From Paracoccus saliphilus (GTDB taxonomy: Bacteria; Pseudomonadota; Alphaproteobacteria; Rhodobacterales; Rhodobacteraceae), in contig NZ_CP067140.1 in the NCBI RefSeq assembly GCF_028553805.1, positions 4,314,449 through 4,378,448 of the forward strand: a DNA stretch of 64,000 nucleotides, written 5' to 3'. The position numbers were made by a program, and so were the translations under genes. The notes beneath the pieces are model-generated. The model was given only the letters and a program-made list of their open reading frames with translations. It had not been told where the DNA came from and did no database searches. Positions 26,908-35,839 of the stretch are shown here, piece by piece (within the stretch, counting starts at the first letter, position 1; each line of letters starts with the position of its first letter).

Positions 26908-28707
26908 TCAATGCCGCGCACCGCCCCGCGCGGCCGAGGTCAACACAACATTCGTAATATCCGGCTGAACACTTGGCTTCGGCACCTCTATCCGGAATGG
27001 CAGACACATGACGAAGGTTTTGCCTTCGATGCCAAAGCTTGCTTCGCCTTCGAGTTGGGTCGAGAATGCCTCGATCAACTGACTGCCGAGGCCGGTGCCC
27101 TCAACTTCATTTTCTTGTTCGCCAATAGAGTTGACGATTTCCAGAATACCGGTGTCGTTTTCCGCCTTGGTCAAGCTTACACGCACCCATGCCGCGTCCT
27201 CGCCTTCCGGTTTCCCCGCATATTTCAATGCATTGGTGAAGGCTTCGGTTGCCAGCAACGATAGCGGAACCGCCTGATCGGGTAACAGCGTCAACGGTTC
27301 GAGCTTTGTAACAACCTTCAGGTTCGATCCAGGTTCGACGGATACATTTACCATCTGGTTTATGATGTCGCCCAGCAAACGGTCGGCTTCGACCGCATCG
27401 AGATGCTCGGCCTGATAGAGATTCCGATAAATCGTTGCGAGAGCGGCCACCCGGTCCTGAACCGAGCGCAGAACGCGCTTGGCGTCGTTGTCCTCGATAA
27501 CACGGCTTTGCATGTTGATGATCGAACCGATCAACTGGAGATTATTCTTCACACGATGATGAAGTTCTTTCAGAAGCACGGTTTTTTCGGCGACCGCCGC
27601 CTCCATTGCTTCCTCGTCCCGGATCAGGATGCGAGCCATGTTGTGAAAAGTCTGACTGACATCGGCGATTTCCGTCGGTGCGTCGGATAGGACCGGAGGA
27701 GCGATATCTCGATTACCGATGGCGAAGCGGCGCATCTGACCACGGAGTTCGCCTATGTGGCGCAAGACAAGGCGGAACACGGCAAAATAGGCGACGGCCA
27801 AAGACACCAGCCACAAGGCAACAGGAAATAGCACGGCCCCGAAACGCGACAATTGCAGGACGCCTACGCCGGCTATCTTGGGATTCCAGCTTCCAAGCGC
27901 ATAGACTAGTCCCGGAACAACCGGAACCACGGTAAAGACACGCAACTCTCCGGTGTTGGAGTAGTCGCGAAAAGTTGTCTCGGTCCTGGACAAAAGGCTG
28001 ACCAGCTCGGTTCCCTGCGGCAGGATATCGGTCGCGCTATCGCCGGAGCCGCTATCCGCTGTCAGAATCTCGCCCCTGTGATTGAAGGTCGCTATCTTTG
28101 CGCCTTCCGTGCCGAAGCTGATCGAATGCGTCGAGCGTAACAACTCATGCGTCAGCGCCACAGCGATATATCCGAGCAGTTCCCGGTCTCGATAAAGCGG
28201 TTGCATGACCTGGATTACAGAGGGGTCTCCGTCGGAACCGCTATCCAGGGAAGTGACCAACGTACCGGGTTCGTTGACGAATTTCTCGTAGGCGGGGGAT
28301 TCGCGCATATCGACGACAGCGGTGGACCGGGGTCCTGAATGACAGGTGCTCATCCCATTCAGCGGCACGAAGCCGGCATAGACATAGGTTGCACTGCGCT
28401 CGATGAAATTCCGCATGAGATCAGAGCAGTTCCGCTGCTGATCCATCGCATCCAGAACGCCCGGACCCAACGCGTCAGCCGAACCTAGCGCACTTTGCAG
28501 AAGCGCCCTCTCACCCGAGGCGGCAGAAGCGGTCCGGCCAAGAAGTGCGATCTCTGCACTGCGTTCCGCTTCACGTGACAGGTTCAGGTTTTGGATCAAC
28601 GACATCAGGCCGACCGGCAAAATCGCGACCGAAAGCAGCATCCCAAGGCGGAAGCCAAGCCGCTTGGTAAAATCCAATCGTTCGGTCAGACGTCGTAGAA
28701 ACACCAC
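26908..28707 (-). CDS. Sensor histidine kinase (HWE/HisKA_2 family), general stress response
   Basis: Membrane kinase that probably phosphorylates PhyR. Seen: first membrane segment about 22-42, a periplasmic sensory region to about 285 (dCache/CHASE-like), second segment about 288-312, a HAMP-like linker, the HisKA_2 motif ELHHRVKNNLQLIGSI with phospho-acceptor His383 or 384, and an ATPase domain ending GTGLGSQLIEAFSTQL; 599 residues. Start is GTG at 28707, 10 nt after the ecfG stop, so it is co-transcribed with nepR-ecfG. Stimulus unknown. Confidence 0.88.
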   Translation of the reverse strand: MVFLRRLTERLDFTKRLGFRLGMLLSVAILPVGLMSLIQNLNLSREAERSAEIALLGRTASAASGERALLQSALGSADALGPGVLDAMDQQRNCSDLMRNFIERSATYVYAGFVPLNGMSTCHSGPRSTAVVDMRESPAYEKFVNEPGTLVTSLDSGSDGDPSVIQVMQPLYRDRELLGYIAVALTHELLRSTHSISFGTEGAKIATFNHRGEILTADSGSGDSATDILPQGTELVSLLSRTETTFRDYSNTGELRVFTVVPVVPGLVYALGSWNPKIAGVGVLQLSRFGAVLFPVALWLVSLAVAYFAVFRLVLRHIGELRGQMRRFAIGNRDIAPPVLSDAPTEIADVSQTFHNMARILIRDEEAMEAAVAEKTVLLKELHHRVKNNLQLIGSIINMQSRVIEDNDAKRVLRSVQDRVAALATIYRNLYQAEHLDAVEADRLLGDIINQMVNVSVEPGSNLKVVTKLEPLTLLPDQAVPLSLLATEAFTNALKYAGKPEGEDAAWVRVSLTKAENDTGILEIVNSIGEQENEVEGTGLGSQLIEAFSTQLEGEASFGIEGKTFVMCLPFRIEVPKPSVQPDITNVVLTSAARGGARH

Positions 28708-28717
28708 GTGAACAAGA

Positions 28718-29317
28718 TCAACGTCGCACGGGGTGATTCGGTGCCATCACGGCAAGAGTGACCTGATCATTCATGCTCAACTCTTCATTCTCTTCCAAAT
28801 GTAGCAGTTCTGCCAGTTTACGGCGGCCACGATTGGCGCGCGACTTCACGGTTCCGATAGCCACCCCGGTCATATCGGCGACTTCCTCATACGAGAAACC
28901 CGATGCGCCCACGAGAATCAATGCCTCTCTTTGTTCGTCCGGTAGCTGCTCGAACGCGACGCGGAAATCCCGCAATGCCAAACGTCCGTCATGTTCCGGA
29001 CGAGTCGACAGACGTGCGGCGTGAAGGCCATCACTGTCGCTGACCTCTCGCTTGGTCTTGCGACGGGCGGAATAGAATGTATTTCGCAAAATTGTGAACA
29101 GCCATGCGCGCAGGTTGGTCCCGGTCTGGAACTTGTCCATATTCGTCCATGCCTTGACGATGGTGTCCTGCACCAGATCGTCGGCGGATGCGCCCTCACG
29201 CGTCAGAGACAACGCAAAGGCGCGCAGCGCGGGAAGGTGATCGACCAGTTCATCACGCGGATTGGCTTGGGCGGTGGCGTCGTTGCGCTCACCGCCGGAT
29301 TTGTCGGCAGGTTCCAT
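28718..29317 (-). CDS. ecfG: General stress response ECF sigma factor EcfG
   Basis: Alternative sigma factor of the alphaproteobacterial general stress response, released when phosphorylated PhyR captures NepR. Seen: sigma region 2 (LPALRAFALSLTREGASADDLVQDTIVKAW...FKTG) and region 4 (EQLPDEQREALILVGASGFSYEEVADMTGVAIGTVKSR), the latter in its EcfG form; 199 residues. Lies 3 nt after nepR and just before the kinase gene. Confidence 0.94.
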   Translation of the reverse strand: MEPADKSGGERNDATAQANPRDELVDHLPALRAFALSLTREGASADDLVQDTIVKAWTNMDKFQTGTNLRAWLFTILRNTFYSARRKTKREVSDSDGLHAARLSTRPEHDGRLALRDFRVAFEQLPDEQREALILVGASGFSYEEVADMTGVAIGTVKSRANRGRRKLAELLHLEENEELSMNDQVTLAVMAPNHPVRR

Positions 29318-29320
29318 ATG

Positions 29321-29467
29321 TTACTCCTGCTCGCGCAGTTTTTGCAGCAATTCAAGAAAACGGTCGGGAATTTCGTCGGAGCTATCCTGTTCATACACCC
29401 GCCGCAGGTTCTCATCGATCTGTTTCTGGATCGCGTCCCTGTGGTTCTCTTCTCGCTTAGGTGTCAT
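29321..29467 (-). CDS. nepR: Anti-sigma factor NepR
   Basis: Small helical anti-sigma factor that holds EcfG until it is bound by phospho-PhyR. Seen: IQKQIDENLRRVYEQDSSDEIPDRFLELLQKLREQE, matching the NepR core (the LR.VY....EE..P.RF..LL..L pattern); 48 residues from the ATG at 29467. An open frame reaches 29566, but that would run through the promoter region and into the divergent phyR start. No clear Shine-Dalgarno sequence. Confidence 0.9.
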   Translation of the reverse strand: MTPKREENHRDAIQKQIDENLRRVYEQDSSDEIPDRFLELLQKLREQE

Positions 29468-29506
29468 CGTTTCGTTAGCCCCGGTAATCTTGTGCGCCAC
29501 CTTTCC

Positions 29507-29532
29507 AACATGTAGGGGTGGGTGATGGTTCC
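29507..29532 (-). promoter_or_regulatory. Probable EcfG-dependent promoter of nepR-ecfG
   Basis: On the minus strand GGAAC (29532-29528), a 17-nt spacer, then TGTT (29510-29507). The known EcfG consensus is GGAAC-N16/17-CGTT, so this is one mismatch off in the -10 element. It lies 40 nt before the nepR ATG, as expected for an autoregulated stress operon. Confidence 0.6.
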
Positions 29533-29564
29533 GTGCAACCTGCGAAATTTGAGGATAGACTGTC

Positions 29565-30368
29565 ATGTCCGCTGCTAATCTTGCCCAATCCGTCGGGCGC
29601 GAGCTTCCGTATCTGCGTCGCTACGCGCGCGCATTGACCGGTAGTCAGAAGGCAGGCGACAATTACGCCGCCGCGACTCTGGAGGCCATCCTTTCCGATC
29701 GCTCGGTACTGGACGGAGAGAATGACACCCGTATCGGCCTGTTCCGTGCCTTTCACGCGATCTGGCAGAGCTCTGGCGAGCCGGTCGAGGAGATCGAGTT
29801 GTCTGCCAGGGAAAAAGGCGCTCAGGATCGTCTGCGCAAGCTCACGCCGAATTCGCGTGAAGCCCTGCTTCTGCGCACCATAGAAGAGCTGCGTTATGAT
29901 CAGATCGCCCACATCATGGAGATCAGCCAGCCTGAGGCGGAAGAGCTGATCCAGATCGCCCTGAATGAGATGAGCGACTCGATTGCAGGCCGGATCATGG
30001 TGATCGAGGATGAAACCATCATCGCCATGGATCTCAAGGGCATCGTGCAAGCGATGGGACACAATGTTACTGGCGTCGCCCGGACCCATTCCGCCGCTAT
30101 CGAACTGGCCGACAGCGAGCGTCCTGATCTGATCCTTGCCGACATCCAGCTTGCCGACGGATCTTCAGGAATCGATGCAGTCAACGACTTGTTGCATGAC
30201 TTGGGAGAGATCCCGGTCATCTTCATCACGGCATTCCCGGACCGGCTCTTGACCGGTGATCGGCCCGAGCCCGCTTTCCTGATCTCCAAACCCTATAACG
30301 AAGAGCAGGTCCGTTCGGCCGTGTCGCAGGCAATGTTCTTTGCCACGACCGAAGGGTTGGAGGTTTAG
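29565..30368 (+). CDS. phyR: General stress response regulator PhyR
   Basis: Anti-anti-sigma response regulator: on phosphorylation its sigma-like domain binds NepR. Seen: N-terminal EcfG-like sigma domain (1-140; RELPYLRRYARALTGSQ, LTPNSREALLLRTIEELRYDQIAHIM), then a receiver domain with acidic pocket Glu148-Asp149, phospho-acceptor Asp193 in LILADIQLADG, and Lys242 in SKPYNE. 267 residues, full length. Divergent from nepR; the two starts are 97 nt apart. Confidence 0.95.
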   Translation: MSAANLAQSVGRELPYLRRYARALTGSQKAGDNYAAATLEAILSDRSVLDGENDTRIGLFRAFHAIWQSSGEPVEEIELSAREKGAQDRLRKLTPNSREALLLRTIEELRYDQIAHIMEISQPEAEELIQIALNEMSDSIAGRIMVIEDETIIAMDLKGIVQAMGHNVTGVARTHSAAIELADSERPDLILADIQLADGSSGIDAVNDLLHDLGEIPVIFITAFPDRLLTGDRPEPAFLISKPYNEEQVRSAVSQAMFFATTEGLEV

Positions 30369-30428
30369 CGCGTTTCCAACAGTCACGGAAACCGTCTCGG
30401 CAGAAAAATCGCTGAAAAGCAGGTTGCC

Positions 30429-31301
30429 TTACTCTGCGTTTAAAGGCTGTCGCACCTCGCGCACAGCCTTTAAACGTTTCCGGTGCGCAAGTTCGATATT
30501 GATCACTGCACCCAGAAGCACGGAGAAACCGGCGAGATAAAACCACATCAGAAGTGCTACAACCGTACCGATGGACCCATATATACGGTTATAGCTGTTG
30601 AAGCTGCCGAGATATGCAGAGAAGCCGATAGACGCCGCAGCCCATAGAAGCGTGGCAAACAATCCACCCCATGTCAGCAGTGGGGTTCGCGATGCTTTCA
30701 CATTCGGGCCGTAGCGATACAGGATGCCGATCCCTAGGATGACCAGCACGAACATCCCCGCCCATGGGAGTGCTGTAAGAAACCACGCCCGGACTTCTCC
30801 AATAATTACAAAGTTCAACACGATTGGCACGATAACGATCGTGGCCATTCCCGCCAGCGATACGCCGACAATTGCCAATGTAAGCATATAAGCTGTGATG
30901 AAGCGAAAGATCGTGGAACGCCGGCGCGCTCCATGAGCTGCGTTCAGCCCATTGATCAGCGCATCGACGCCCGCGCGAGCCGAAATTGTCGCGACCATGA
31001 AGGAAATGAAGGACGCCCAGCCAATCGAGGTTCGTCCGGCAGCGGTCAAAGATCTGATCTGCGTGTCTATGATCCCCGCTGCACCATCCGGAAGAAATTC
31101 ATGGGCGACCTCTACATAGGCCATGATGGCATTGGGATCGAACCACAGGCTCCAGAGCGCAATAATCGCGGCGAGGCCGGGAAATACCGCAAACATCGCA
31201 TAAAAGGCCACACCAGCGGCAATAAGACCCATATGGATCTTCTCCATCCTGTCGAAGACCGCTTGCCAGAATGACCAAAACTCTCGGAACGCATAGAACA
31301 T
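30429..31301 (-). CDS. YihY/BrkB family inner membrane protein
   Basis: Polytopic membrane protein of the YihY (former RNase BN / BrkB) family, of unknown transport role. Seen: GLIAAGVAFYAMFAVFPGLAAIIALW, the family start, then about six hydrophobic helices and GSIGTVVALLMWFYLAGFSVLLGAVINIEL; basic C-terminus; 290 residues. The ATG at 31301 is chosen for the AGGA 6 nt before it, not the upstream frame opening at 31415. Confidence 0.88.
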   Translation of the reverse strand: MFYAFREFWSFWQAVFDRMEKIHMGLIAAGVAFYAMFAVFPGLAAIIALWSLWFDPNAIMAYVEVAHEFLPDGAAGIIDTQIRSLTAAGRTSIGWASFISFMVATISARAGVDALINGLNAAHGARRRSTIFRFITAYMLTLAIVGVSLAGMATIVIVPIVLNFVIIGEVRAWFLTALPWAGMFVLVILGIGILYRYGPNVKASRTPLLTWGGLFATLLWAAASIGFSAYLGSFNSYNRIYGSIGTVVALLMWFYLAGFSVLLGAVINIELAHRKRLKAVREVRQPLNAE

Positions 31302-31356
31302 AGGGTCCTTTCTCAAATCACATAAAGTTACGCTCGGCTCCAAGTTCGTCAGGATT

Positions 31357-32058
31357 TCAATCGGAGTAGCGCGCCCAGATTGATACGTCACCCATTTCTG
31401 CAACGAGTTCGGCATGCGCGGCTGCTTCAGCTTCAGTCAGTCGAGAAGGCAGCGGTCTTGGCCGCGACAAGGGGCGAACCGTTATCGGGGTTGCCTGATC
31501 CACGGGTTGCTTCTGGCTAGGCTGGTCGAGCACCAGATCGGGCTGCCGCCCTCCGATCAGTTCAAGATATACCTCTGCCAGGAGCTCAGAGTCGAGCAGG
31601 GCTCCGTGCAGCTCGCGCCCGGAATTGTCCACTCGAAAACGCCTACAAAGCGCATCCAGCGAGGCGGGTGCACCAGGATACTTCTCTCGTGCCAGGGCCA
31701 GTGAATCGAGCGCACGGCTCCATGGCAGGGTAGGGAAACCTGCGCGTTTAAGCTCTGCATTCAGGAACTTCATGTCAAAACTGGCGTTATGGATCACCAG
31801 CTTGGCATCATCGCCTATGAAATCGAGAAAATCCCCGGCAATTTCTGCGAATTTTGGCTTGTCTCTCAGGAAATCGTCACCAAGGCCGTGTACCTCAAAT
31901 GCCTCGGTCGGCACGGAACGTTCCGGATTGATATAGACATGAAAGGTCTGGCCCGTCGGCATATGGTTCAGCAGTTCGAGCGCACCTATCTCGACGATGC
32001 GGTCATCCTTTTCCGCATCGAAGCCCGTGGTTTCGGTATCCAGAACAATCTCACGCAT
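31357..32058 (-). CDS. dnaQ: DNA polymerase III epsilon subunit
   Basis: Proofreading 3'-5' exonuclease of the replicative polymerase. Seen: DEDDh motifs with Asp7 and Glu9 in [20 protein letters not shown], and a final [17 protein letters not shown]; 233 residues. Overlaps coaE by 8 nt; the order aroE-coaE-dnaQ leading away from oriC is the usual one in this group. Confidence 0.94.
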   Translation of the reverse strand: MREIVLDTETTGFDAEKDDRIVEIGALELLNHMPTGQTFHVYINPERSVPTEAFEVHGLGDDFLRDKPKFAEIAGDFLDFIGDDAKLVIHNASFDMKFLNAELKRAGFPTLPWSRALDSLALAREKYPGAPASLDALCRRFRVDNSGRELHGALLDSELLAEVYLELIGGRQPDLVLDQPSQKQPVDQATPITVRPLSRPRPLPSRLTEAEAAAHAELVAEMGDVSIWARYSD

Positions 32059-32638
32059 TTGTTACAATCTCTCTGCAAATTCGTTCGACTGCGGCGCGCG
32101 CGCCTTCCAGCGTATCGGTCGGAATGATCCAATCGGCACGAGCACGTTTTTCCGCATCCGGCATCTGGCGCGAAAGGACCATCTGGAAATGTTCTTTTGT
32201 CATACCGGGCCGCGAGAGTACACGATCATGTTGGGTCCTTGAATCCGTCGAAACAACGGCCACGCCATCCACCTGCTGCTCCGATTTACCTTCGAAAAGC
32301 AGTGGGATATCCAGCACCACGATCTGACTACTGTGATGTTCCCGAACAAATTTCTCTCGATCTTCGGCAACCAGAGGATGAACAATCTTTTCCAAGCGCT
32401 TCAATGCATCGGAATTCCCGGCCAAGGTTTGTTTCAAGATTTTACGGTCTATGCCGCCATCATTGAGGGTCTCTGGAAATGCAGCCGCGATCGGCACCAC
32501 AGCTGCTCCTCCCGGGGCATAAAGACGATGCACGGCCTCATCTGCATCCCAGACCGGAAACCCGAGTTCGAGGAACATCCTGGCGGTGGTCGTTTTCCCC
32601 ATGCCAATACTGCCGGTCAGGCCAAGCTTGTAAGTCAT
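32051..32638 (-). CDS. coaE: Dephospho-CoA kinase
   Basis: Last step of coenzyme A synthesis: phosphorylates the 3'-hydroxyl of dephospho-CoA. Seen: P-loop [12 protein letters not shown] at 6-17, [21 protein letters not shown] and [28 protein letters not shown], all family motifs; 195 residues. Overlaps aroE by 4 nt (ATGA) and dnaQ by 8 nt. Confidence 0.94.
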   Translation of the reverse strand: MTYKLGLTGSIGMGKTTTARMFLELGFPVWDADEAVHRLYAPGGAAVVPIAAAFPETLNDGGIDRKILKQTLAGNSDALKRLEKIVHPLVAEDREKFVREHHSSQIVVLDIPLLFEGKSEQQVDGVAVVSTDSRTQHDRVLSRPGMTKEHFQMVLSRQMPDAEKRARADWIIPTDTLEGARAAVERICREIVTNA

Positions 32639-33489
32639 TCAAGAACGATCCGACGAGTTTCGTCATCGATAACCGGGCGATGACCGAACCAACGCTCGAA
32701 TCCCGGGGCCGCCTGATGCAGCAGCATTCCCAGACCATCAACAGTCCGACATCCACGTGCCTGAGCTTCGGCCAAAAATGGCGTGATCAGCGGCGTATAG
32801 ACAAGATCGGTCACCAAGGCGTCTGGCGACAATGCATCAAGTGGTATTCGCAATGGTTGCTTGCCCTGCATTCCCAGAGATGTCGCGTTCACCACCGTCG
32901 CAGACCCTTCAAGCATGTTGCCTGCCTGTGCCCAATCATAGACGATCACACGTGCGCCGAATTCTGACCGAATTTGTTCAGACCGGACCCTGGTTCGGTT
33001 GGTGATACGGAGTTCACCCACGCCGCTGTCCAGCAGGGAAGCGACGACTGCCCGGGCCGCACCGCCAGCACCGATAACCGCTGCGGGTCCATGATCAGGC
33101 GTCCAATCGGGCGCGGATTGACGTAGATTGGCGATGAAGCCGTAACCGTCCGTGTTGTCGGCATGGATCTTGCCGTCGGGACGAAAAATCAGTGTGTTAG
33201 CAGCGCCGATCAACGCGGCACGGTCCGTGACCACATCCGCCAGCGTCAGAACCGCCTCCTTATGCGGAATGGTCACATTGATGCCGACAAATCCCAACCT
33301 GGGAAGCGCTCGTAACACCTCGGCCAAGTTTTCAGGCATAACAGGCATCGGAATGTAATGCCCGTCGATCAAGTAGCGCTTCAGCCAGTGTGTATGCAAT
33401 CTGGGCGATCGTGAATGCACAATCGGCAGCCCGATCACACCCGCCAAGGGGGCATGCTGGATCTGGCTGATAGGCATATCTTCAGTCAT
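32635..33489 (-). CDS. aroE: Shikimate dehydrogenase
   Basis: Reduces 3-dehydroshikimate to shikimate with NADPH (aromatic amino acid pathway). Seen: GLPIVHSRSPRLHTHWL for substrate binding, NVTIPHKEAVL with catalytic Lys, NTDGYGF with catalytic Asp, and VIGAGGAARAVV as nucleotide-binding loop; 284 residues. ATG at 33489 preferred over a GTG at 33510. Its start borders oriC. The maf gene that often lies between aroE and the origin is absent. Confidence 0.94.
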   Translation of the reverse strand: MTEDMPISQIQHAPLAGVIGLPIVHSRSPRLHTHWLKRYLIDGHYIPMPVMPENLAEVLRALPRLGFVGINVTIPHKEAVLTLADVVTDRAALIGAANTLIFRPDGKIHADNTDGYGFIANLRQSAPDWTPDHGPAAVIGAGGAARAVVASLLDSGVGELRITNRTRVRSEQIRSEFGARVIVYDWAQAGNMLEGSATVVNATSLGMQGKQPLRIPLDALSPDALVTDLVYTPLITPFLAEAQARGCRTVDGLGMLLHQAAPGFERWFGHRPVIDDETRRIVLE

Positions 33490-33982
33490 TGCTCGCTGCG
33501 TCTGTTCCACTAGTCGGGCTTGTAACAGAGTATGGTTGGTTATCGTGGGAAAAAAGGGCTTCTATCGGAGTCTGGCTAGAGTTGTGGCCTGATGGACTCA
33601 CCCCTGTGGATGAAACATACGGATATCTTCGGGAGAATCCGTTGATAAGGCTTATCCCATCACGGAATTCCCTTGTCCTGCCTGGAACCAAAAGTGAACG
33701 AGGCTCGCTTGTCCACAGGTGGACAATGCGATTGTGCAAATTTCATATCTGTTGATAACATCCCGATCAGAATAGATTCCCCAGATTCATCCACAATTTA
33801 ACATGTTGTATTTAAATGATATTTACTCTTTTTGGTGAGTTCTGCTTCTGTTTTTCCACAACAATGGAAGTAGGGGAAAGATGTGTAGATAACGAAGTGT
33901 TCCCGTTCTCCCCAGCCCCTACAATAACAACATTCCTTTTTATCTTCTTATTATTTAGAGCAGAGAGAACAGGAGAATTTTC
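33490..33982. other. Predicted chromosomal replication origin (oriC)
   Basis: A 493-nt gap between leftward aroE and rightward hemJ, much AT-richer than the rest. DnaA-box-like 9-mers one mismatch from TTATCCACA (either strand): TGTGGATGA 33605-33613, TTGTCCACA 33709-33717, TGTTGATAA 33750-33758, TCATCCACA 33787-33795, TTTTCCACA 33852-33860, TGTAGATAA 33884-33892; CGTTGATAA (33640-33648) is weaker. AT-rich stretches at 33793-33835 and 33918-33957 suit duplex opening. GANTC sites occur at 33568, 33595, 33635, 33775 and 33784. Genes diverge on both sides and parAB with two parS lie 3-8 kb away. Confidence 0.85.
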
Positions 33983-34429
33983 GTGATTGAGCTACTCTCC
34001 ACCATCTATCCTTATGTGAAAGCAATCCACGTGATGGCTGTGCTGTCCTGGATGGCTGGTCTGTTCTACCTGCCGCGCTTGTTCGTCCATCATGCGGAAC
34101 GAGGAATGGATAACGGCGAACCAGGCCGCAGCTTTGCCATTATGGAAGATAAGCTTCTGCGCGTGATCATGCGTCCAGCAATGATCGTGGTATGGATCAG
34201 CGGGCTATGTCTTGTCTTTACACCCGGAATTGTGGATTGGTCTCTGGCTTGGCCTTGGGTCAAGGCAGGGTGTGTCTTGGCAATGACGTGGTTTCATGGC
34301 TGGTGTGCAGGTCAAAGGCGCTCATTGCTGCGCGGAAATTCTCTTGGTGGACGCCGCTATCGCATCATGAACGAGGTCCCGACATTGCTGATGATCCTGA
34401 TTGTTCTATCGGTAATCGTGAAATACTGA
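33983..34429 (+). CDS. hemJ: Protoporphyrinogen oxidase HemJ
   Basis: Small four-helix membrane enzyme that oxidises protoporphyrinogen IX to protoporphyrin IX in heme synthesis. Seen: KAIHVMAVLSWMAGLFYLPRLFVHH with the conserved histidines, and the basic RRSLLRGNSLGGRRYRIMNEVPTLLM segment; 148 residues. Starts at GTG 33983 with AGGAG 9 nt upstream. First gene right of oriC. Confidence 0.9.
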   Translation: MIELLSTIYPYVKAIHVMAVLSWMAGLFYLPRLFVHHAERGMDNGEPGRSFAIMEDKLLRVIMRPAMIVVWISGLCLVFTPGIVDWSLAWPWVKAGCVLAMTWFHGWCAGQRRSLLRGNSLGGRRYRIMNEVPTLLMILIVLSVIVKY

Positions 34430-34557
34430 CCTCGGCGATTGACTCGAAGTTTATTGCAGCTTATCTGACGCTCAAACCCGGCCGTCCGGTACGGGATCCT
34501 CCATTACATCCATGATTGCGCCAAGCACTCCTCCATTGGCGTTCACGAGGTCTTAAG

Positions 34558-35829
34558 ATGAGTGAAGAGCGACTTAATCTGTCCGAGCTTAAAGCCAAGA
34601 GCCCAGCTGATCTGCTTTCTATGGCGGAGGAGTGGGAGATCGAGAACGCCTCGACCATGCGCAAGGGCGAGATGATGTTCTCGATCCTGAAGGAGCATGC
34701 CGAGGAAGGCTGGGATATCGGCGGAGAGGGCGTTCTGGAGGTGGTACAGGACGGGTTCGGTTTTTTGCGTTCCACCGAGGCCAATTATCTTCCCGGCCCC
34801 GACGATATCTATGTAAGCCCGGATATGATCCGGCAGTTTTCCTTGCGAACCGGTGATACCGTAGAGGGTGTGATTCGTGCGCCAGGAGACAATGAGCGTT
34901 ACTTTGCCTTGACGAAGGTCGAGCAGATCAATTTCTCTGATCCAGAAAAGGCTCGACACAAGGTTGCCTTCGATAACCTGACGCCGCTTTACCCCAATCA
35001 ACGATTGAACATGGAAATCGAGGATCCGACAATCAAGGATCGCAGTGCGAGAATAATTGATCTGGTTGCTCCGATCGGTAAAGGGCAGCGATCCTTGATC
35101 GTGGCACCTCCCCGGACCGGTAAAACCGTGCTGTTGCAAAACATTGCCCATTCCATCGAACGCAATCATCCTGAATGTTATCTGATCGTCTTGTTGATTG
35201 ACGAGCGTCCTGAAGAAGTGACCGACATGCAACGAAGCGTGCGCGGAGAGGTGATTTCTTCAACTTTCGATGAACCGGCGAGCCGACATGTTGCCGTAAG
35301 TGAGATGGTGATTGAAAAAGCCAAGCGTCTGGTTGAGCATAAACGAGATGTTGTTATTCTTCTGGATTCGATAACTAGACTTGGTAGAGCATTTAACACT
35401 ACGGTTCCAAGTTCAGGTAAAGTTCTTACGGGTGGTGTTGATGCGAATGCATTACAAAGACCCAAGCGATTCTTTGGTGCGGCGCGGAATATAGAAGAAG
35501 GCGGCTCGCTGACGATCATTGCCACCGCCTTGATAGATACAGGTTCGAGGATGGACGAAGTGATCTTTGAAGAGTTCAAGGGTACCGGCAACAGCGAGAT
35601 TGTGTTGGATCGTAAAGTCGCTGACAAGCGCGTGTTCCCGGCGATGGATATCCTGAAATCCGGTACCAGGAAGGAAGAGCTTCTGGTTGAGACGCGGGAT
35701 CTGCAGAAGACTTATCTTCTTCGGCGGATTCTCAACCCTATGGGGACGACCGATGCTGTCGAATTCCTGATCTCAAAACTGAAGCAAACGAAGACAAATT
35801 CAGAATTCTTCGATTCGATGAACGCCTGA
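34558..35829 (+). CDS. rho: Transcription termination factor Rho
   Basis: Hexameric RNA helicase that ends transcription. Seen: N-terminal helix bundle, RNA-binding OSB fold ([19 protein letters not shown]), Walker A APPRTGKT at 183-190, Walker [15 protein letters not shown], and the Q- and R-loops ([32 protein letters not shown]). 423 residues, normal length. ATG at 34558 with GAGG 7 nt before. Codons are richer in A and T than in distant genes. Confidence 0.97.
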   Translation: MSEERLNLSELKAKSPADLLSMAEEWEIENASTMRKGEMMFSILKEHAEEGWDIGGEGVLEVVQDGFGFLRSTEANYLPGPDDIYVSPDMIRQFSLRTGDTVEGVIRAPGDNERYFALTKVEQINFSDPEKARHKVAFDNLTPLYPNQRLNMEIEDPTIKDRSARIIDLVAPIGKGQRSLIVAPPRTGKTVLLQNIAHSIERNHPECYLIVLLIDERPEEVTDMQRSVRGEVISSTFDEPASRHVAVSEMVIEKAKRLVEHKRDVVILLDSITRLGRAFNTTVPSSGKVLTGGVDANALQRPKRFFGAARNIEEGGSLTIIATALIDTGSRMDEVIFEEFKGTGNSEIVLDRKVADKRVFPAMDILKSGTRKEELLVETRDLQKTYLLRRILNPMGTTDAVEFLISKLKQTKTNSEFFDSMNA

Positions 35830-35839
35830 CGAGGCTATT

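Noticed and set aside
33793..33812. Possible CtrA site (two TTAA half-sites) in oriC
   Set aside because: The half-sites are 10 nt apart, not the 7 nt of the CtrA consensus.
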